From Kitasatospora phosalacinea (lineage in GTDB: Bacteria; Actinomycetota; Actinomycetes; Streptomycetales; Streptomycetaceae), in assembly GCF_030268885.1 (NCBI RefSeq), contig NZ_BSSA01000013.1, positions 117,689 through 181,688 on the forward strand: 64,000 nt of DNA, written 5' to 3'. Both the position numbers and the translations under genes were made by a program. Positions 34,482 through 43,264 of the stretch are shown in pieces. The notes under the pieces were generated by a model. That model was not told the DNA's origin. It was given only the letters and a program-made list of their open reading frames with translations, and ran no database searches. Position 1 is the first letter of the stretch; each line of letters starts with the position of its first letter.

Positions 34482-34974
34482 GGTCTCTCTCCCTCCAGCA
34501 CGCCCGGGGGGAGCAGCTGCAACGGGGGTCAACGCTAGCGCGGGCAAATTTCATGGCATGAAGCACCCCCGTGTGGCATACCGCACACGCGCCCGGGCAC
34601 GCGAGAGCCCCCGGGGCGGGGTGCCGCTCCGGGGGCTCGTGAGGATCGAACGGCGCTGGTCCAGCCCGCCGATCTGTCGCTGGTGCGCGGAGCCGGTACG
34701 TCCTCCGCGCTGGTACCAGCGTGCCCCATCCGGGAGCCCGCTTCGACCGCCGGACCTGGCGACTTCTCGCTGTGGCGTGAAGTCGCCACGCAGCGTGGCC
34801 TGTTGGCGGGCCGTCAGCGCCACCCCGGCGTGTCGCGCCCCACCACCCCCGGCGCGCCGCGCCCCGCCGCGGGGCGCCGACCGCCCCCGCGGGCGGGAAC
34901 AGGCCGGGCGACGGGCGGGTTGTGCTCCGACGAACGCCCGGGCACCCGGCCGGGGCACCAGGAGGACGCACCGC
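34482..34974. other. 493-bp non-coding region with three inverted repeats
   Basis: Between divergent dedA-like and LLM genes. It holds (a) a GAGCCCCCGG / CCGGGGGCTC hairpin around 34605-34638, (b) a perfect 14-bp palindrome CGCTGGTACCAGCG at 34708-34721 and (c) a 10-bp stem hairpin at 34757-34788 (GGCGACTTC / GAAGTCGCC core). The frames across it are not protein-like and an AAATTT stretch occurs at about 34546-34551. It may be a structured leader or an unannotated RNA. Confidence 0.5.
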
Positions 34975-36078
34975 ATGAGCACCGCACCGGAGCCGACCGC
35001 CCCCGACAGCGCCGCCGGGCCCGCCCCGGCCCCCACCGCCGACCGGATCCGCGGCCGGGCCGCGGGCCGCGCCCCCGCCCCGCTGTCCATCCTGGACCTC
35101 GCCACCGTCGGCTCCGGCCACACCGCGGGCGAGGCGCTCGCCGCGACCACCGAACTGGCCCGGGCCGCCGAGGGCTGGGGCTACCACCGCTTCTGGGTCG
35201 CCGAGCACCACGGCATGCCCGGCGTGGCCTCCTCGGTCCCCGCCGTCCTGCTCGCCCACCTCGGCGCGCACACCACCACGCTGCGCCTGGGCTCCGGCGG
35301 CGTGATGCTGCCCAACCACGCCCCGCTGGCGATCGCCGAGCAGTTCGGCCTGCTGGAGGCCCTGCACCCGGGCCGGATCGACCTCGGCCTCGGCCGCGCC
35401 CCCGGCACCGACCAGGCCACCGCCCGGGCGCTGCGCCGCGGCCTGGCCGACGGCGCGGAGGACTTCCCGCGCCAGCTCGCCGAGCTGCGGCACTTCCTGG
35501 ACGGCGACTTCCCGCCCGGCCACCCGTACGCCCGGCTGGAGGCGGTGCCGCGCTCGGCCTCCCGCCCGCCCCTGTGGCTGCTCGGCTCCTCCGGGTTCAG
35601 CGCCCAGCTCTCCGCCCGCCTCGGGTACCCGTTCGCCTTCGCGCACCACTTCAGCGCGGCCAACACCGTCCCCGCCCTCGACCTGTACCGGGAGGGCTTC
35701 ACCCCGTCGGAGGTGCTGGAGGAGCCGTACGCCCTGATCGGGGTCAGCGCGGTCGCCGCGGAGAGCCGGGAGCGGGCGCTGTGGCTGGCCCGGTCGGCGG
35801 GCCTGGGCATGCTGCGGCTGCGGCAGGGCCGACCGGGGCCGATCCCGACGCCGGAGGAGGCCGCCGCGCACCCCTACACCCCCGCCGAGGAGGACTTCCT
35901 CGACTCCTGGCTGGCGAACGTGGTGCTCGGCACCCCGGCGGAGGTCGCCGAGGGCCTGGAGGCACTGCGGCGGCGCACCGGGGCGGACGAGCTGATGGTC
36001 ACCTCGCACATCCACGGGCACGAGAACCGGCTGGCCTCCTACGGGATGATCGCCGAGGCGTACGGGCTCACCGGCTGA
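34975..36078 (+). CDS. LLM-class flavin-dependent oxidoreductase (MsnO8-like)
   Basis: Luciferase-like monooxygenase of 367 residues: LSILDLATVGSGHT at the start of the barrel, WGYHRFWVAEHHGMP, LGSGGVMLPNHAPLAIAEQFG and RIDLGLGRAPGTD are characteristic of the MsnO8-type subgroup. It uses reduced FMN or F420. The ATG at 34975 has GGAGG 9 bases upstream. Its 3' end overlaps the convergent phosphotransferase gene by 11 bases. Confidence 0.93.
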   Translation: MSTAPEPTAPDSAAGPAPAPTADRIRGRAAGRAPAPLSILDLATVGSGHTAGEALAATTELARAAEGWGYHRFWVAEHHGMPGVASSVPAVLLAHLGAHTTTLRLGSGGVMLPNHAPLAIAEQFGLLEALHPGRIDLGLGRAPGTDQATARALRRGLADGAEDFPRQLAELRHFLDGDFPPGHPYARLEAVPRSASRPPLWLLGSSGFSAQLSARLGYPFAFAHHFSAANTVPALDLYREGFTPSEVLEEPYALIGVSAVAAESRERALWLARSAGLGMLRLRQGRPGPIPTPEEAAAHPYTPAEEDFLDSWLANVVLGTPAEVAEGLEALRRRTGADELMVTSHIHGHENRLASYGMIAEAYGLTG

Positions 36079-37039
36079 GTGCGTCCAGCACCGCCAGCTG
36101 CTCGGTGACGCGCTCCGCCGACCAGGTCCGCACCCAGTCGGCGAAGTCGCCGGCGTACGCCCGCGGCACGGCCTCGACCCGCATGATCAGCGCCAGGTAG
36201 ATCCGGTACAGCGCGAGCCGGGCCCGCCCGGCGTCGTCCACCGCGAAGGCCGGGTCGACCGAGCGGTAGCCGGCGACGAAGTCCCCGTCCAGCTCGGCGG
36301 CGCCCAGCGGGTCCAGGCCGACCAGTTCGGCCAGCGGGTCGCCGAAGAACGCCCGCTCGCCGTCGATCACGCCGGTCAGCTCCCAGCCGCCGCCCGCGCC
36401 GGGGGTGAGCAGCAGGTTGCCCTCCCAGGCGTCGAAGTGCACCAGGGCGGGGCGGCGGACCTCGGCCAGGGCGGCTCCGAAGCGCTCCGGCAGGGCCCGC
36501 AACTCCTCGACGGGGGCGGGCAGTTCGACGCCGTAGCGCTCGGCGTCGGCGAGCAGCGCGCCGAACATCGCGGCGAACGCGGCCGGCCAGCTGTCGGCGG
36601 ACAGGCCCGGCCCGGGCTGCGGGTAGCCGTAGCGCTCCCCGGTGGCCCGGGCCACCCCGGCCGCCCAGGCGCCCAGGGTGCGGCGCAGCCCGGCCCGGTC
36701 GGCCGCGGAGAGCTGCTCGCGCAGGCTGTCCCAGGTGGTGCCCTCCACGTAGCTGAGCAGCAGCCACTCGCGGGTGTCGGCGTCCCCGTCCGGGTCGTGG
36801 TGCAGCACCTGCGGGACGGTCAGCCCGGCGTCCGCGGCCAGCGCGTGGAACAGCCGCTCGGTGCCCAGCAGCCCGCGCTCGTGCGCCAGCCCGGGGGTGC
36901 CGGGCGGCGGCGCGCACTTGAGCACCAGGCGCCGCCCGTCGGTCAGTTCGAGCAGCCGGGCCGCGTTGTACAGGCCCCCCGACATCGATGTCCCGGACAC
37001 CACGCTCGCCCCGTCGAGCACCGCGTTCACGCGTTCCAT
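36068..37039 (-). CDS. Phosphotransferase enzyme family (APH fold)
   Basis: Kinase-fold protein of 323 residues of the aminoglycoside-phosphotransferase/choline-kinase family. The catalytic loop is LVHFDAWEGNLL and the metal Asp lies in VIDGERAFFGDP (DGE in place of DFG). The N-terminal lobe has LVLKCAPPP with the ATP-binding Lys. The natural substrate is unknown; a resistance role should not be assumed. The ATG at 37039 follows GGAGGGGAG. Confidence 0.88.
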   Translation of the reverse strand: MERVNAVLDGASVVSGTSMSGGLYNAARLLELTDGRRLVLKCAPPPGTPGLAHERGLLGTERLFHALAADAGLTVPQVLHHDPDGDADTREWLLLSYVEGTTWDSLREQLSAADRAGLRRTLGAWAAGVARATGERYGYPQPGPGLSADSWPAAFAAMFGALLADAERYGVELPAPVEELRALPERFGAALAEVRRPALVHFDAWEGNLLLTPGAGGGWELTGVIDGERAFFGDPLAELVGLDPLGAAELDGDFVAGYRSVDPAFAVDDAGRARLALYRIYLALIMRVEAVPRAYAGDFADWVRTWSAERVTEQLAVLDALSR

Positions 37040-37076
37040 CGGCCCTGCTCCCCTCCGTACCGGAAAATCCGCCGCG

Positions 37077-38951
37077 CTACCGCCGCGGTTGGTCACGGAG
37101 TATCCCGGCGATCAGCTCGGGACCGCCAGGGCGGGCGTAGTACCAGCCCTGCGCGGTGTCGCAGCCGGTCTGGCGCAGCCGCTCGGCCTGGGCGGCGTTC
37201 TCGATGCCCTCGGCGGTGACGGTCAGGCCCAGGGCGTGCGCCAACTGCACCATCGCGCCGACGATCTGCTCGTCGGCGGCCCGCCGCCGGCCGTCCGCGC
37301 CGGGCGCGGACTCGCGGAACGCCTCGATGAAGGTGGCGTCCAGCTTGAGCGCGTGCACCGGCAGCCGGGACAGGTAGGCGAGGTTGGAGTAGCCGGTGCC
37401 GAAGTCGTCGATGGCGATCCGCACGCCCGTGTCGGCGAGCGCCTGCAGGGCCTGCAACGGGCGGCCGCTGGGGCCCAGCAGCGCGCTCTCGGTGATCTCC
37501 AGCTGGAGCAGCCGGGCGGGCAGCCCGGTGCGCTCCAGCACCTCGGCGACGTCGGCGACCACGTCGGAGTCCCAGATCTGGCGGGGCGCCAGGTTGACGC
37601 TCACCAGCACCGGCTGCTCCGGGAACCCGTCCAGCCACTGCCGGGCCTGGCGGCAGGACTCCTCCAGCACCCACTTGCCCAGCGGCACGATCGCCCCGGA
37701 CTCCTCGGCGAGCGGGATGAACCGGTCCGGCGACAGCAGCCCGTACCGGGGGTGGTTCCAGCGCACCAGCGCCTCCGCGCCGCGCACCGCGCCGTCGGCC
37801 AGGCCCACCAGCGGCTGGTACTCGACGGTGAACTCGCCGCGCTCCACGGCCGGGCGCAGCGCGGCGGCCAGCTCGTGCCGGGTCAGCTGGTCGGCGCCCC
37901 GGTCGCGGTCGTACAGCGTCCAGCGGGCGCGGCCGTCGGACTTCGACCAGTACAGCGTGGAGTCGGCGTCGCGGACCAGGTCGGTGGGCGTGGAGCCGCG
38001 CACCGGGCGCTCCACCACGCCGACCGAGGCGGTGACGGTCAGCCGCTGCCCGGCCACCTCGAAGGGCCGCTCCAGGTCGGCCACCAGGGCGGCGGCCAGC
38101 CGGGTCAGCTGCTGGTGCCCGGTGCTGCCGGTCACCAGCACGGCGAACTCGTCGCCGCCCAGCCGGGCCACCAACTGCCGCCCCTCCCGGGCGAACCCGT
38201 GCTCCAGCCGAGCCGCGACGGCCACCAGCAGCTGGTCGCCGACGTGGTGGCCGAGCGTCTCGTTGACGGCCGCGAAGCCGTCCAGGTCGACGTAGCACAG
38301 CCCGATCCGGCGCTCGCCGCCCGCCGGGCCGTCCTCCCCGTCCGGCTTGAACGCGGCCTCCAGCCGCTCGTAGAACAGCGTCCGGTTCGGCAGCCGGGTC
38401 AGCGGGTCGTGCAGCGCCTGGTAGGCGAGCCGGTCGCCGAGCTGCCGCCGCTCGGTGACGTCCTCGACCATGACCAGCGTGTAGTACGGCTCGCCCGCGC
38501 CGTCGCGGATCAGCGAGACGGTGACCCGGCCCCAGACCTCCCGGCCGCCGCGGTGCTTGAGCCGCTTCTCGGCCCGCATCCGCTCGCGCTCGCCGCGCAC
38601 CAGCTCGCGGTAGTGGTGGCGGGACGGCTCCTCCGGGTCGATGATCTGGTGGATGTGCATGCCCGGGAGCTCGGCCACCTCGCGGCCCAGCATCGCGGCG
38701 AACACCGGGTTGCCCTCGATCACCAGGTCGTCGCGGTCGATCAGCGCCATGCCGATCCCGGCGTCGGAGAACGCGGCCCGGAACCGCGACTCGCTGGCCC
38801 GCAGGGCGGCGGCCAGCCGCTCGGCCTCGGTGTCCGGCGGGGCACCGCAGGCGGCGCACGGAGCGGACCGGTCGGTTCCGGCTCCCGGGCGCGGCGCTTC
38901 GGACCACCCACCTCGGTGGTGGGCGTCGGCCCCGACGTTCCGGCCCGGCAC
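37077..38951 (-). CDS. PAS-GGDEF-EAL cyclic di-GMP signalling protein
   Basis: Cytosolic protein of 624 residues. A short N-terminus with CAAC is followed by PAS (about 52-168), GGDEF (intact GGDEF at 265-269) and EAL (EAL at 393-395, LEITES, DDFGTGYSNL, KLDATFIE, TAEGIEN, QGWYY). Both catalytic sites look intact, so it could make or hydrolyse c-di-GMP. There is no RxxD inhibitory site before GGDEF. The layout matches RmdA-type developmental regulators of Streptomyces. It starts at GTG with GGGAG upstream. Confidence 0.93.
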   Translation of the reverse strand: MPGRNVGADAHHRGGWSEAPRPGAGTDRSAPCAACGAPPDTEAERLAAALRASESRFRAAFSDAGIGMALIDRDDLVIEGNPVFAAMLGREVAELPGMHIHQIIDPEEPSRHHYRELVRGERERMRAEKRLKHRGGREVWGRVTVSLIRDGAGEPYYTLVMVEDVTERRQLGDRLAYQALHDPLTRLPNRTLFYERLEAAFKPDGEDGPAGGERRIGLCYVDLDGFAAVNETLGHHVGDQLLVAVAARLEHGFAREGRQLVARLGGDEFAVLVTGSTGHQQLTRLAAALVADLERPFEVAGQRLTVTASVGVVERPVRGSTPTDLVRDADSTLYWSKSDGRARWTLYDRDRGADQLTRHELAAALRPAVERGEFTVEYQPLVGLADGAVRGAEALVRWNHPRYGLLSPDRFIPLAEESGAIVPLGKWVLEESCRQARQWLDGFPEQPVLVSVNLAPRQIWDSDVVADVAEVLERTGLPARLLQLEITESALLGPSGRPLQALQALADTGVRIAIDDFGTGYSNLAYLSRLPVHALKLDATFIEAFRESAPGADGRRRAADEQIVGAMVQLAHALGLTVTAEGIENAAQAERLRQTGCDTAQGWYYARPGGPELIAGILRDQPRR

Positions 38952-39363
38952 GGCACGCTCCCGTCCGCTGCTGCCACTGGTCGCGCCGGAGGCTCCGTGC
39001 GGGCGGCGACCGGCCAGGCGGCCCGCGCCCGCCCGGCGGCCCCGGCCGGTGGCAGGGGAACGGACGGCGGCCTCGGGCCACGCCCGCCGATCATAGGCCG
39101 CCGGTGTAACTGTCCGCGACCGCCGCCAGAGTGATTGGCGAGGAACGTCCGAAAATGCCCGTTACATTCTGTGTGAAGCCGTCCGGAACCGGACAGCGCG
39201 TCCCGGAACCCGGGCGCGCACGGCGAAACCCCCGGTGACCGCGGGAAGGGCGGACGCCGGGAGAGTGCGCCGCCGCTCACGCGCCGTGACGGAGCGTGAG
39301 CGGCAGGGGAGTTGACGGTCGGAGGACCGGACGGCCGGACGGGTCGTCGGGCCGGGCGGGTCG
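38952..39363. other. 412-bp non-coding region upstream of the c-di-GMP gene
   Basis: Promoter region of the minus-strand PAS-GGDEF-EAL gene, with relatively A/T-rich blocks near 39090-39180 including a minus-strand TATGAT at about 39093-39098. It also contains the OsmC terminator hairpin and a TCACG-CGC-CGTGA inverted repeat (39277-39289). I see no gene. Confidence 0.6.
39272..39304 (-). terminator. 10-bp hairpin downstream of the OsmC gene
   Basis: Arms 39272-39281 (gccgctcacg) and 39295-39304 pair perfectly around a 13-nt loop, about 60 bases beyond the OsmC stop. Confidence 0.55.
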
Positions 39364-39789
39364 TCAGGCCAGGCTGGCGGAGAGCGTGATGGTGGTGCCG
39401 GCCAGCGCCTGGCTGACCGGGCAGTTCGCCTTCGCGTCCTCGGCGGCCTTCACGAAGCCCGCCTCGTCCAGGCCGGGAACGGTGCCGACCACGGTCAGGT
39501 GGATGCCGGTGATGCCGGTGCCCGGCTGGAAGGTCACGTCCGCCTTGGTCTCCAGCTTGGTGGGCGGGGTGCCGGCGCCGGTCAGGCCGTGCGAGAGCGC
39601 CATCGAGAAGCAGGACGAGTGCGCGGCCGCGATCAGCTCCTCCGGGCTGGTCTTGCCGTTCGCGGCCTCGGCCCGGGAGGGCCAGGACACCGGGAACTCG
39701 CCGACGCCCGAGGAGTCGAGGGTCACCAGGCCCTTGCCGTCGAGCAGGTTGCCCTCCCACTCGGTGTGCGCGGTGCGGGTCGTCGCCAC
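39364..39789 (-). CDS. OsmC-family peroxiredoxin
   Basis: OsmC/Ohr-fold peroxidase of 141 residues with both redox Cys: AAHSSCFSMAL and AKANCPVSQAL. It reduces organic hydroperoxides or similar. The GTG (V-A-T-T-R) lies 9 bases after GGAGG and is preferred to an ATG six codons upstream that precedes the RBS. Monocistronic with its own terminator. Confidence 0.92.
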   Translation of the reverse strand: MATTRTAHTEWEGNLLDGKGLVTLDSSGVGEFPVSWPSRAEAANGKTSPEELIAAAHSSCFSMALSHGLTGAGTPPTKLETKADVTFQPGTGITGIHLTVVGTVPGLDEAGFVKAAEDAKANCPVSQALAGTTITLSASLA

Positions 39790-39870
39790 GATCAGGTACC
39801 TCCACATGAGAACGGACAGCAGACGAACTGCTGTACCGGCAGCCGGACTTCCGGCCGCGGCCCGCCCAGC

Positions 39871-40044
39871 CTACGGCCCGCACCGCGCCTCGGTGGGCGA
39901 ACGCCGCGCGGAGCGCCGGGCCCGGCCCGGACGTCCGTGCGGACGGCGTCCGGACACCTGCCCGAACGCCGCCCGCGCCCCTCCCACCGGCCGCTCCACC
40001 AGCCGTCCCACCGGCCGTCCCACATGCCGGAACAGGCCGGTCAT
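39871..40044 (-). CDS. Possible small basic protein (57 aa)
   Basis: The frame begins M-T-G-L-F-R-H-V-G-R-P-V-G-R-L and is Arg-rich. The first codons show G/C-ending third positions as in real genes here, and the 12-bp DNA repeats produce repeated G-R-P-V / R-L-V units. No Shine-Dalgarno is visible and no homologue is recognised, so it may be chance. Confidence 0.2.
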   Translation of the reverse strand: MTGLFRHVGRPVGRLVERPVGGARAAFGQVSGRRPHGRPGRARRSARRSPTEARCGP

Positions 40045-40072
40045 CAGGGCGAACGCGGCCCGTCCGCCCTGT

Positions 40073-40078
40073 TAGATT
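40073..40078 (+). promoter_or_regulatory. -10-like TAGATT for chorismate mutase
   Basis: TTAGATT stands 55 bases upstream of the chorismate mutase ATG and is the best -10 in the gap. Confidence 0.5.
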
Positions 40079-40133
40079 GGCCGTTCGCCACGCCCGAGCG
40101 ACCACCCGTAATCCCGCATCGGAGCCGCCCCAC

Positions 40134-40460
40134 ATGACGGACCAGCCCACCCCCTCCCCGGCGGGGATCGACGACGCCGTGCTGGCCGAGCTGACCCGCC
40201 TGCGCGAGTCCATCGACAACATCGACGCCGCCGTCGTGCACATGCTCGCCGAGCGCTTCAAGGCCACCCAGCAGGTCGGCCGCCTCAAGGCCGAGCACCA
40301 GCTGCCCCCCGCCGACCCGGCCCGCGAGCGCCGCCAGATCGACCGCCTGCGCGCACTCGCCCTCAGCGCCAACCTCGACCCGGTCTTCGCCGAGAAGTTC
40401 CTCAACTTCATCATCGCCGAGGTGATCCGCCACCACGAGGCCATCGCCAAGGAGGGCTGA
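40134..40460 (+). CDS. Chorismate mutase, AroQ type
   Basis: All-helical AroQ-type mutase of 108 residues that converts chorismate to prephenate for Phe/Tyr synthesis. Helix 1 has LRESIDNIDAAVVHMLAERF with the first catalytic Arg; VGRLK and the DPARERRQIDRL segment carry the other Arg, Lys and Glu. It is monofunctional and cytoplasmic (no signal). The ATG at 40134 is chosen over an upstream start because the domain begins shortly after it. Confidence 0.92.
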   Translation: MTDQPTPSPAGIDDAVLAELTRLRESIDNIDAAVVHMLAERFKATQQVGRLKAEHQLPPADPARERRQIDRLRALALSANLDPVFAEKFLNFIIAEVIRHHEAIAKEG

Positions 40461-40559
40461 GGGCCCGCCCGCCGGGGTTGTCGGCTCCGGGTAAGAACCC
40501 GATTTCGCGCTGCCCCCGGTACGGGTTAGCGTGCAGTCCTTGCCAAGGAGGCGGTGTCG

Positions 40560-41246
40560 GTGTCGGTGGCGGTGGCCGAGGAACCCAGCCAGGAGCAGCG
40601 TCCGCGCAGGCGGCGGCCCTGGTACGTGGAACTGCCCGTGATGATCGCGATCGGCCTGGTCGTCGCCGTGCTGATCAAGACCTGCCTGTTCCAGATGTTC
40701 TCCATCCCGTCCGGCTCGATGGAGAACACCCTGCAGGTCGGCGACCGGGTCGCCGTCAACAAGTTCGCCACCCTCACCGGTTGGACGCCCAAGCCCGGCG
40801 AACCCGTGGTGTTCAAGGACCCGGGCGGCTGGCTGCCGCCCGCCCCCGAGGGCGGCAACGTCCTCACCCGCGCCGTCCACTCCGGCCTCAGCGCCGTCGG
40901 CCTGCTGCCGCCCGGGGACGACTACCTGGTCAAGCGGGTCATCGCCACTGGCGGCCAGACCGTCTCCTGCCACGGCAGCACCCTCACCGTCGACGGCCGG
41001 GCCGTCACCGAGCCCTACCTGCACCCCGGCGACGACTCCTGCGCGGGCATCGACTTCGGCCCGGTCACCGTCCCCGCCGACCACGTCTGGGTCGAGGGCG
41101 ACCACCGCAGCGACTCCGCCGACTCCCGCTACCACCGCGACGGACCGGACGGCGGGGCCGTCCCCGTCTCCGACCTGGTCGGGCCGACCACCGCCGTCGT
41201 CTGGCCACTCGACCACTTCACCTGGTTCGGCTGGAGCGGGCGCTGA
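40560..41246 (+). CDS. lepB: Signal peptidase I
   Basis: Membrane-bound type I signal peptidase of 228 residues. An N-terminal Arg-rich stretch and one membrane helix (LPVMIAIGLVVAVLIKTCLF) are followed by the catalytic Ser in SIPSGSM (Ser53) and the general-base Lys in YLVKRVIATGG; WVEGDHRSDSADSR is box E. Three GTG codons lie in the start region; 40560 is preferred because AAGGAGG (40545-40551) is 8 bases away, while 40554 is only 2 bases away. A TTAGCGT -10-like element lies at about 40525. Confidence 0.93.
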   Translation: MSVAVAEEPSQEQRPRRRRPWYVELPVMIAIGLVVAVLIKTCLFQMFSIPSGSMENTLQVGDRVAVNKFATLTGWTPKPGEPVVFKDPGGWLPPAPEGGNVLTRAVHSGLSAVGLLPPGDDYLVKRVIATGGQTVSCHGSTLTVDGRAVTEPYLHPGDDSCAGIDFGPVTVPADHVWVEGDHRSDSADSRYHRDGPDGGAVPVSDLVGPTTAVVWPLDHFTWFGWSGR

Positions 41247-41265
41247 GCCACCGGGCCGGACGGCG

Positions 41266-42315
41266 TCAGGCCGCGACGCCGCGCCGCAGCCGCACCGCGC
41301 AGCCCGCCGCCGCCGCGCCCGACAGCAGCACCAGCGCCCCCGTCTCGACCCACTGGAACGGCCAGTAGCGGCGGGCCGGCTGGTACTCGACGCGCTGCAC
41401 CAGCCCCAGCGCGTCGATCGCCTCCCGGCAGGCCCCGACCGTCCCCGCCTCCGGGTGGCACACCTGCGGCACCGGCCCGGTGAAGGTCCGCCCGGCCGGG
41501 TCCACCGACCCCACCGACAGCACCCACGCCCCCGGCAGCGACACCGGCGTCGACGCGTACAGCCGGTCGCCCTCGATCCGGATGACCCCCCGCTCCGCCT
41601 CCAGCACCAGCGGACCCTCCGACCGGACCGGCGCCGCCAGGTGCGGGCGCACCAGCAGCGGCACCAGCACCTGCGCCGCCGCCAGCACCCCCAGCACCAC
41701 CGCCGTCGCCGCCACCTGACGGCGCAGCAGCAGCCCAGCCGTCACCCCCGCCGCGAACCCGAACAGCGCCCAGCCCACCGGCACCGCGCCGCGCGCCGCG
41801 AACACCAGCGGCCCGAACCGCCCCGGCAGCCCCGCGTCACCCGCGCCCGGCAGCGCCTCCGCCCGGTCCAGCGGCGCCGCCCACCAGGACACCGCCAGCG
41901 ACAGCAGTCCCGCCACCGCCGCCACCGCCGCACCGACCAGCGCCAGGCGCACCAGCAGCCAGCGCGTCCGGGACACCCCCTGCGTCCACGTCAGCCGGAA
42001 CGCCCCCGACTCCAGGTCGCGGGCCACCAGTGGCACCCCCGCGAACATCCCGACCCCGGCGGGCAGCACCAGCAGCAGCACCACCCCCAGGTGGAACAGC
42101 CCGGTCAGCAGGCCGTCCGCGCCCACCGCCGCCGCGAACGCCGCCTGGGCCCGCTCGCAGCCCGTCCCCGTCCGCGCGCAGTCCGGCAGGCCGCTCGCGT
42201 CGTACAGGCCCGCCAGCCGGGGCCCGGTCGCACCGTACAGCGCCCCGACGACCGCCAGCAGGGCCAGCGCGCACCACGCCTGCGCCCGGTACTGGCGCCA
42301 GGTCAACCAGCTCAC
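41266..42315 (-). CDS. ABC transporter permease, ABC-2 type
   Basis: Membrane protein of 349 residues with about six hydrophobic helices and an extracellular loop before the last helix (about 235-318). It begins with VSWLTWRQYRAQ, a start seen in many Streptomyces exporter permeases. The GTG overlaps the ATPase stop (GTGA). Likely exports a small molecule or peptide; together with the ATPase it is divergent from a histidine kinase/response regulator pair that may control it. Confidence 0.85.
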   Translation of the reverse strand: MSWLTWRQYRAQAWCALALLAVVGALYGATGPRLAGLYDASGLPDCARTGTGCERAQAAFAAAVGADGLLTGLFHLGVVLLLVLPAGVGMFAGVPLVARDLESGAFRLTWTQGVSRTRWLLVRLALVGAAVAAVAGLLSLAVSWWAAPLDRAEALPGAGDAGLPGRFGPLVFAARGAVPVGWALFGFAAGVTAGLLLRRQVAATAVVLGVLAAAQVLVPLLVRPHLAAPVRSEGPLVLEAERGVIRIEGDRLYASTPVSLPGAWVLSVGSVDPAGRTFTGPVPQVCHPEAGTVGACREAIDALGLVQRVEYQPARRYWPFQWVETGALVLLSGAAAAGCAVRLRRGVAA

Positions 42316-43049
42316 GACCGCTCCTCCGCCCGCTCGTCGCGGTCCTGCTGCAGGTGTTCGAGGACGACGTCCTCCAGGTCGCGCCGCCGCCCGTCCGGGC
42401 CGGTCAGCAGCTCCGCGAGCGGGCCCGCCGCGCGCACCCGGCCCCGGCCCAGCACGATCAGGTGGTCGCAGTCCCGGGCCAGGTCGCCGATCAGGTGCGA
42501 GGACAGCAGCACGCTGGGGCCGTGCTCGGCCCGGGCCGCCGCCAAGCGGTCCAGGAACTCCCGCCGGGCCAACGGGTCCAGCGCCGCCACCGGCTCGTCC
42601 AGCACCAGCAGGTCCGGGCGCTTCGCCAGCGCCAGGGTCAGCGCGAGCTGCGCCCGCTGCCCGCCCGAGAGGCGACCCGCCCGCTGCCCCGGGTCCAGCC
42701 CCAGCTCGGCCACCCGACGCCGGGCCCACCCGTCGTCCCAGCGGCGGTTCGTCCGGCGGCCGAACACCAGGTGCTCCGCCACCGTCAACGACCGGTGCAC
42801 CGGGGCGTCCTGCCCCACGAACCCGATCCGCGCCAGCCACTGGGCGCTCGAACCCGGCCGCTCGCCCCACACCCGCAACTCGCCCTCGCTCGGCGGCAGC
42901 AGCCCGGTCACCAGGTGCAGCAGCGTGCTCTTCCCGGCCCCGTTCGGCCCGACCAGCCCCACCGTCCGCCCCGCCGGCACCTCCAACGTGCACTCCCGCA
43001 GCGCCCACCGCCTCCGGTAGCGCCGCCCCGCACCCCGTGCCTCGATCAC
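42312..43049 (-). CDS. ABC transporter ATP-binding protein
   Basis: ATPase of 245 residues: Walker A GPNGAGKST, signature RLSGGQRAQLALTLALAK, Walker B LLVLDEPVAALDP and H-loop SSHLIGD. The GTG at 43049 follows GGAGGAGGGG at short spacing. The first gene of a two-gene exporter operon, 215 bp divergent from the two-component system. Confidence 0.92.
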   Translation of the reverse strand: MIEARGAGRRYRRRWALRECTLEVPAGRTVGLVGPNGAGKSTLLHLVTGLLPPSEGELRVWGERPGSSAQWLARIGFVGQDAPVHRSLTVAEHLVFGRRTNRRWDDGWARRRVAELGLDPGQRAGRLSGGQRAQLALTLALAKRPDLLVLDEPVAALDPLARREFLDRLAAARAEHGPSVLLSSHLIGDLARDCDHLIVLGRGRVRAAGPLAELLTGPDGRRRDLEDVVLEHLQQDRDERAEERS

Positions 43050-43251
43050 GACCCCTCCTCCGTCCCGTTTCCGAACGCCCCCACCCTGGCCCGGGGCGCC
43101 GCGACGCCGCATCGGACCCGGGACCACGCCCGGAGTGGTACTCCGACGGGACGGGGGGCCCGATTCGTCCCCTTCGTCGTTCCCGTCCTTGCTCCCCGGT
43201 ACGACGTCCGCTCTCGTCCCCAGGGCCGATCCGCGCCGCCCGCACCGCCGC

Positions 43252-43257
43252 TACCGT
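43252..43257 (+). promoter_or_regulatory. -10-like TACCGT, leaderless histidine kinase start
   Basis: TACCGT ends 7 bases before the ATG at 43265, with no Shine-Dalgarno, which suggests transcription starts at the start codon. Confidence 0.5.
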
Positions 43258-43264
43258 GGCGGGC

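Larger units (their letters stand above)
39790..40133. other. 344-bp region between OsmC and chorismate mutase genes
   Basis: It contains a possible small minus-strand ORF (39871-40044), four degenerate 12-bp repeats (39984-40031, consensus CCACCGGCCGTC) and the chorismate mutase promoter. No RNA gene is recognised. Confidence 0.5.

Noticed and set aside
34551..35150. 199-codon minus-strand frame and a T-box-like TGGTACC element
   Set aside because: The frame has no protein-like composition. The TGGTACC lies inside a DNA palindrome, lacks the T-box ACCGCGG context, and is not upstream of an amino-acid gene.
36068..37039. Antibiotic-resistance aminoglycoside phosphotransferase
   Set aside because: Only the general APH fold is visible; residues specific to known resistance enzymes are not, and the context gives no support.
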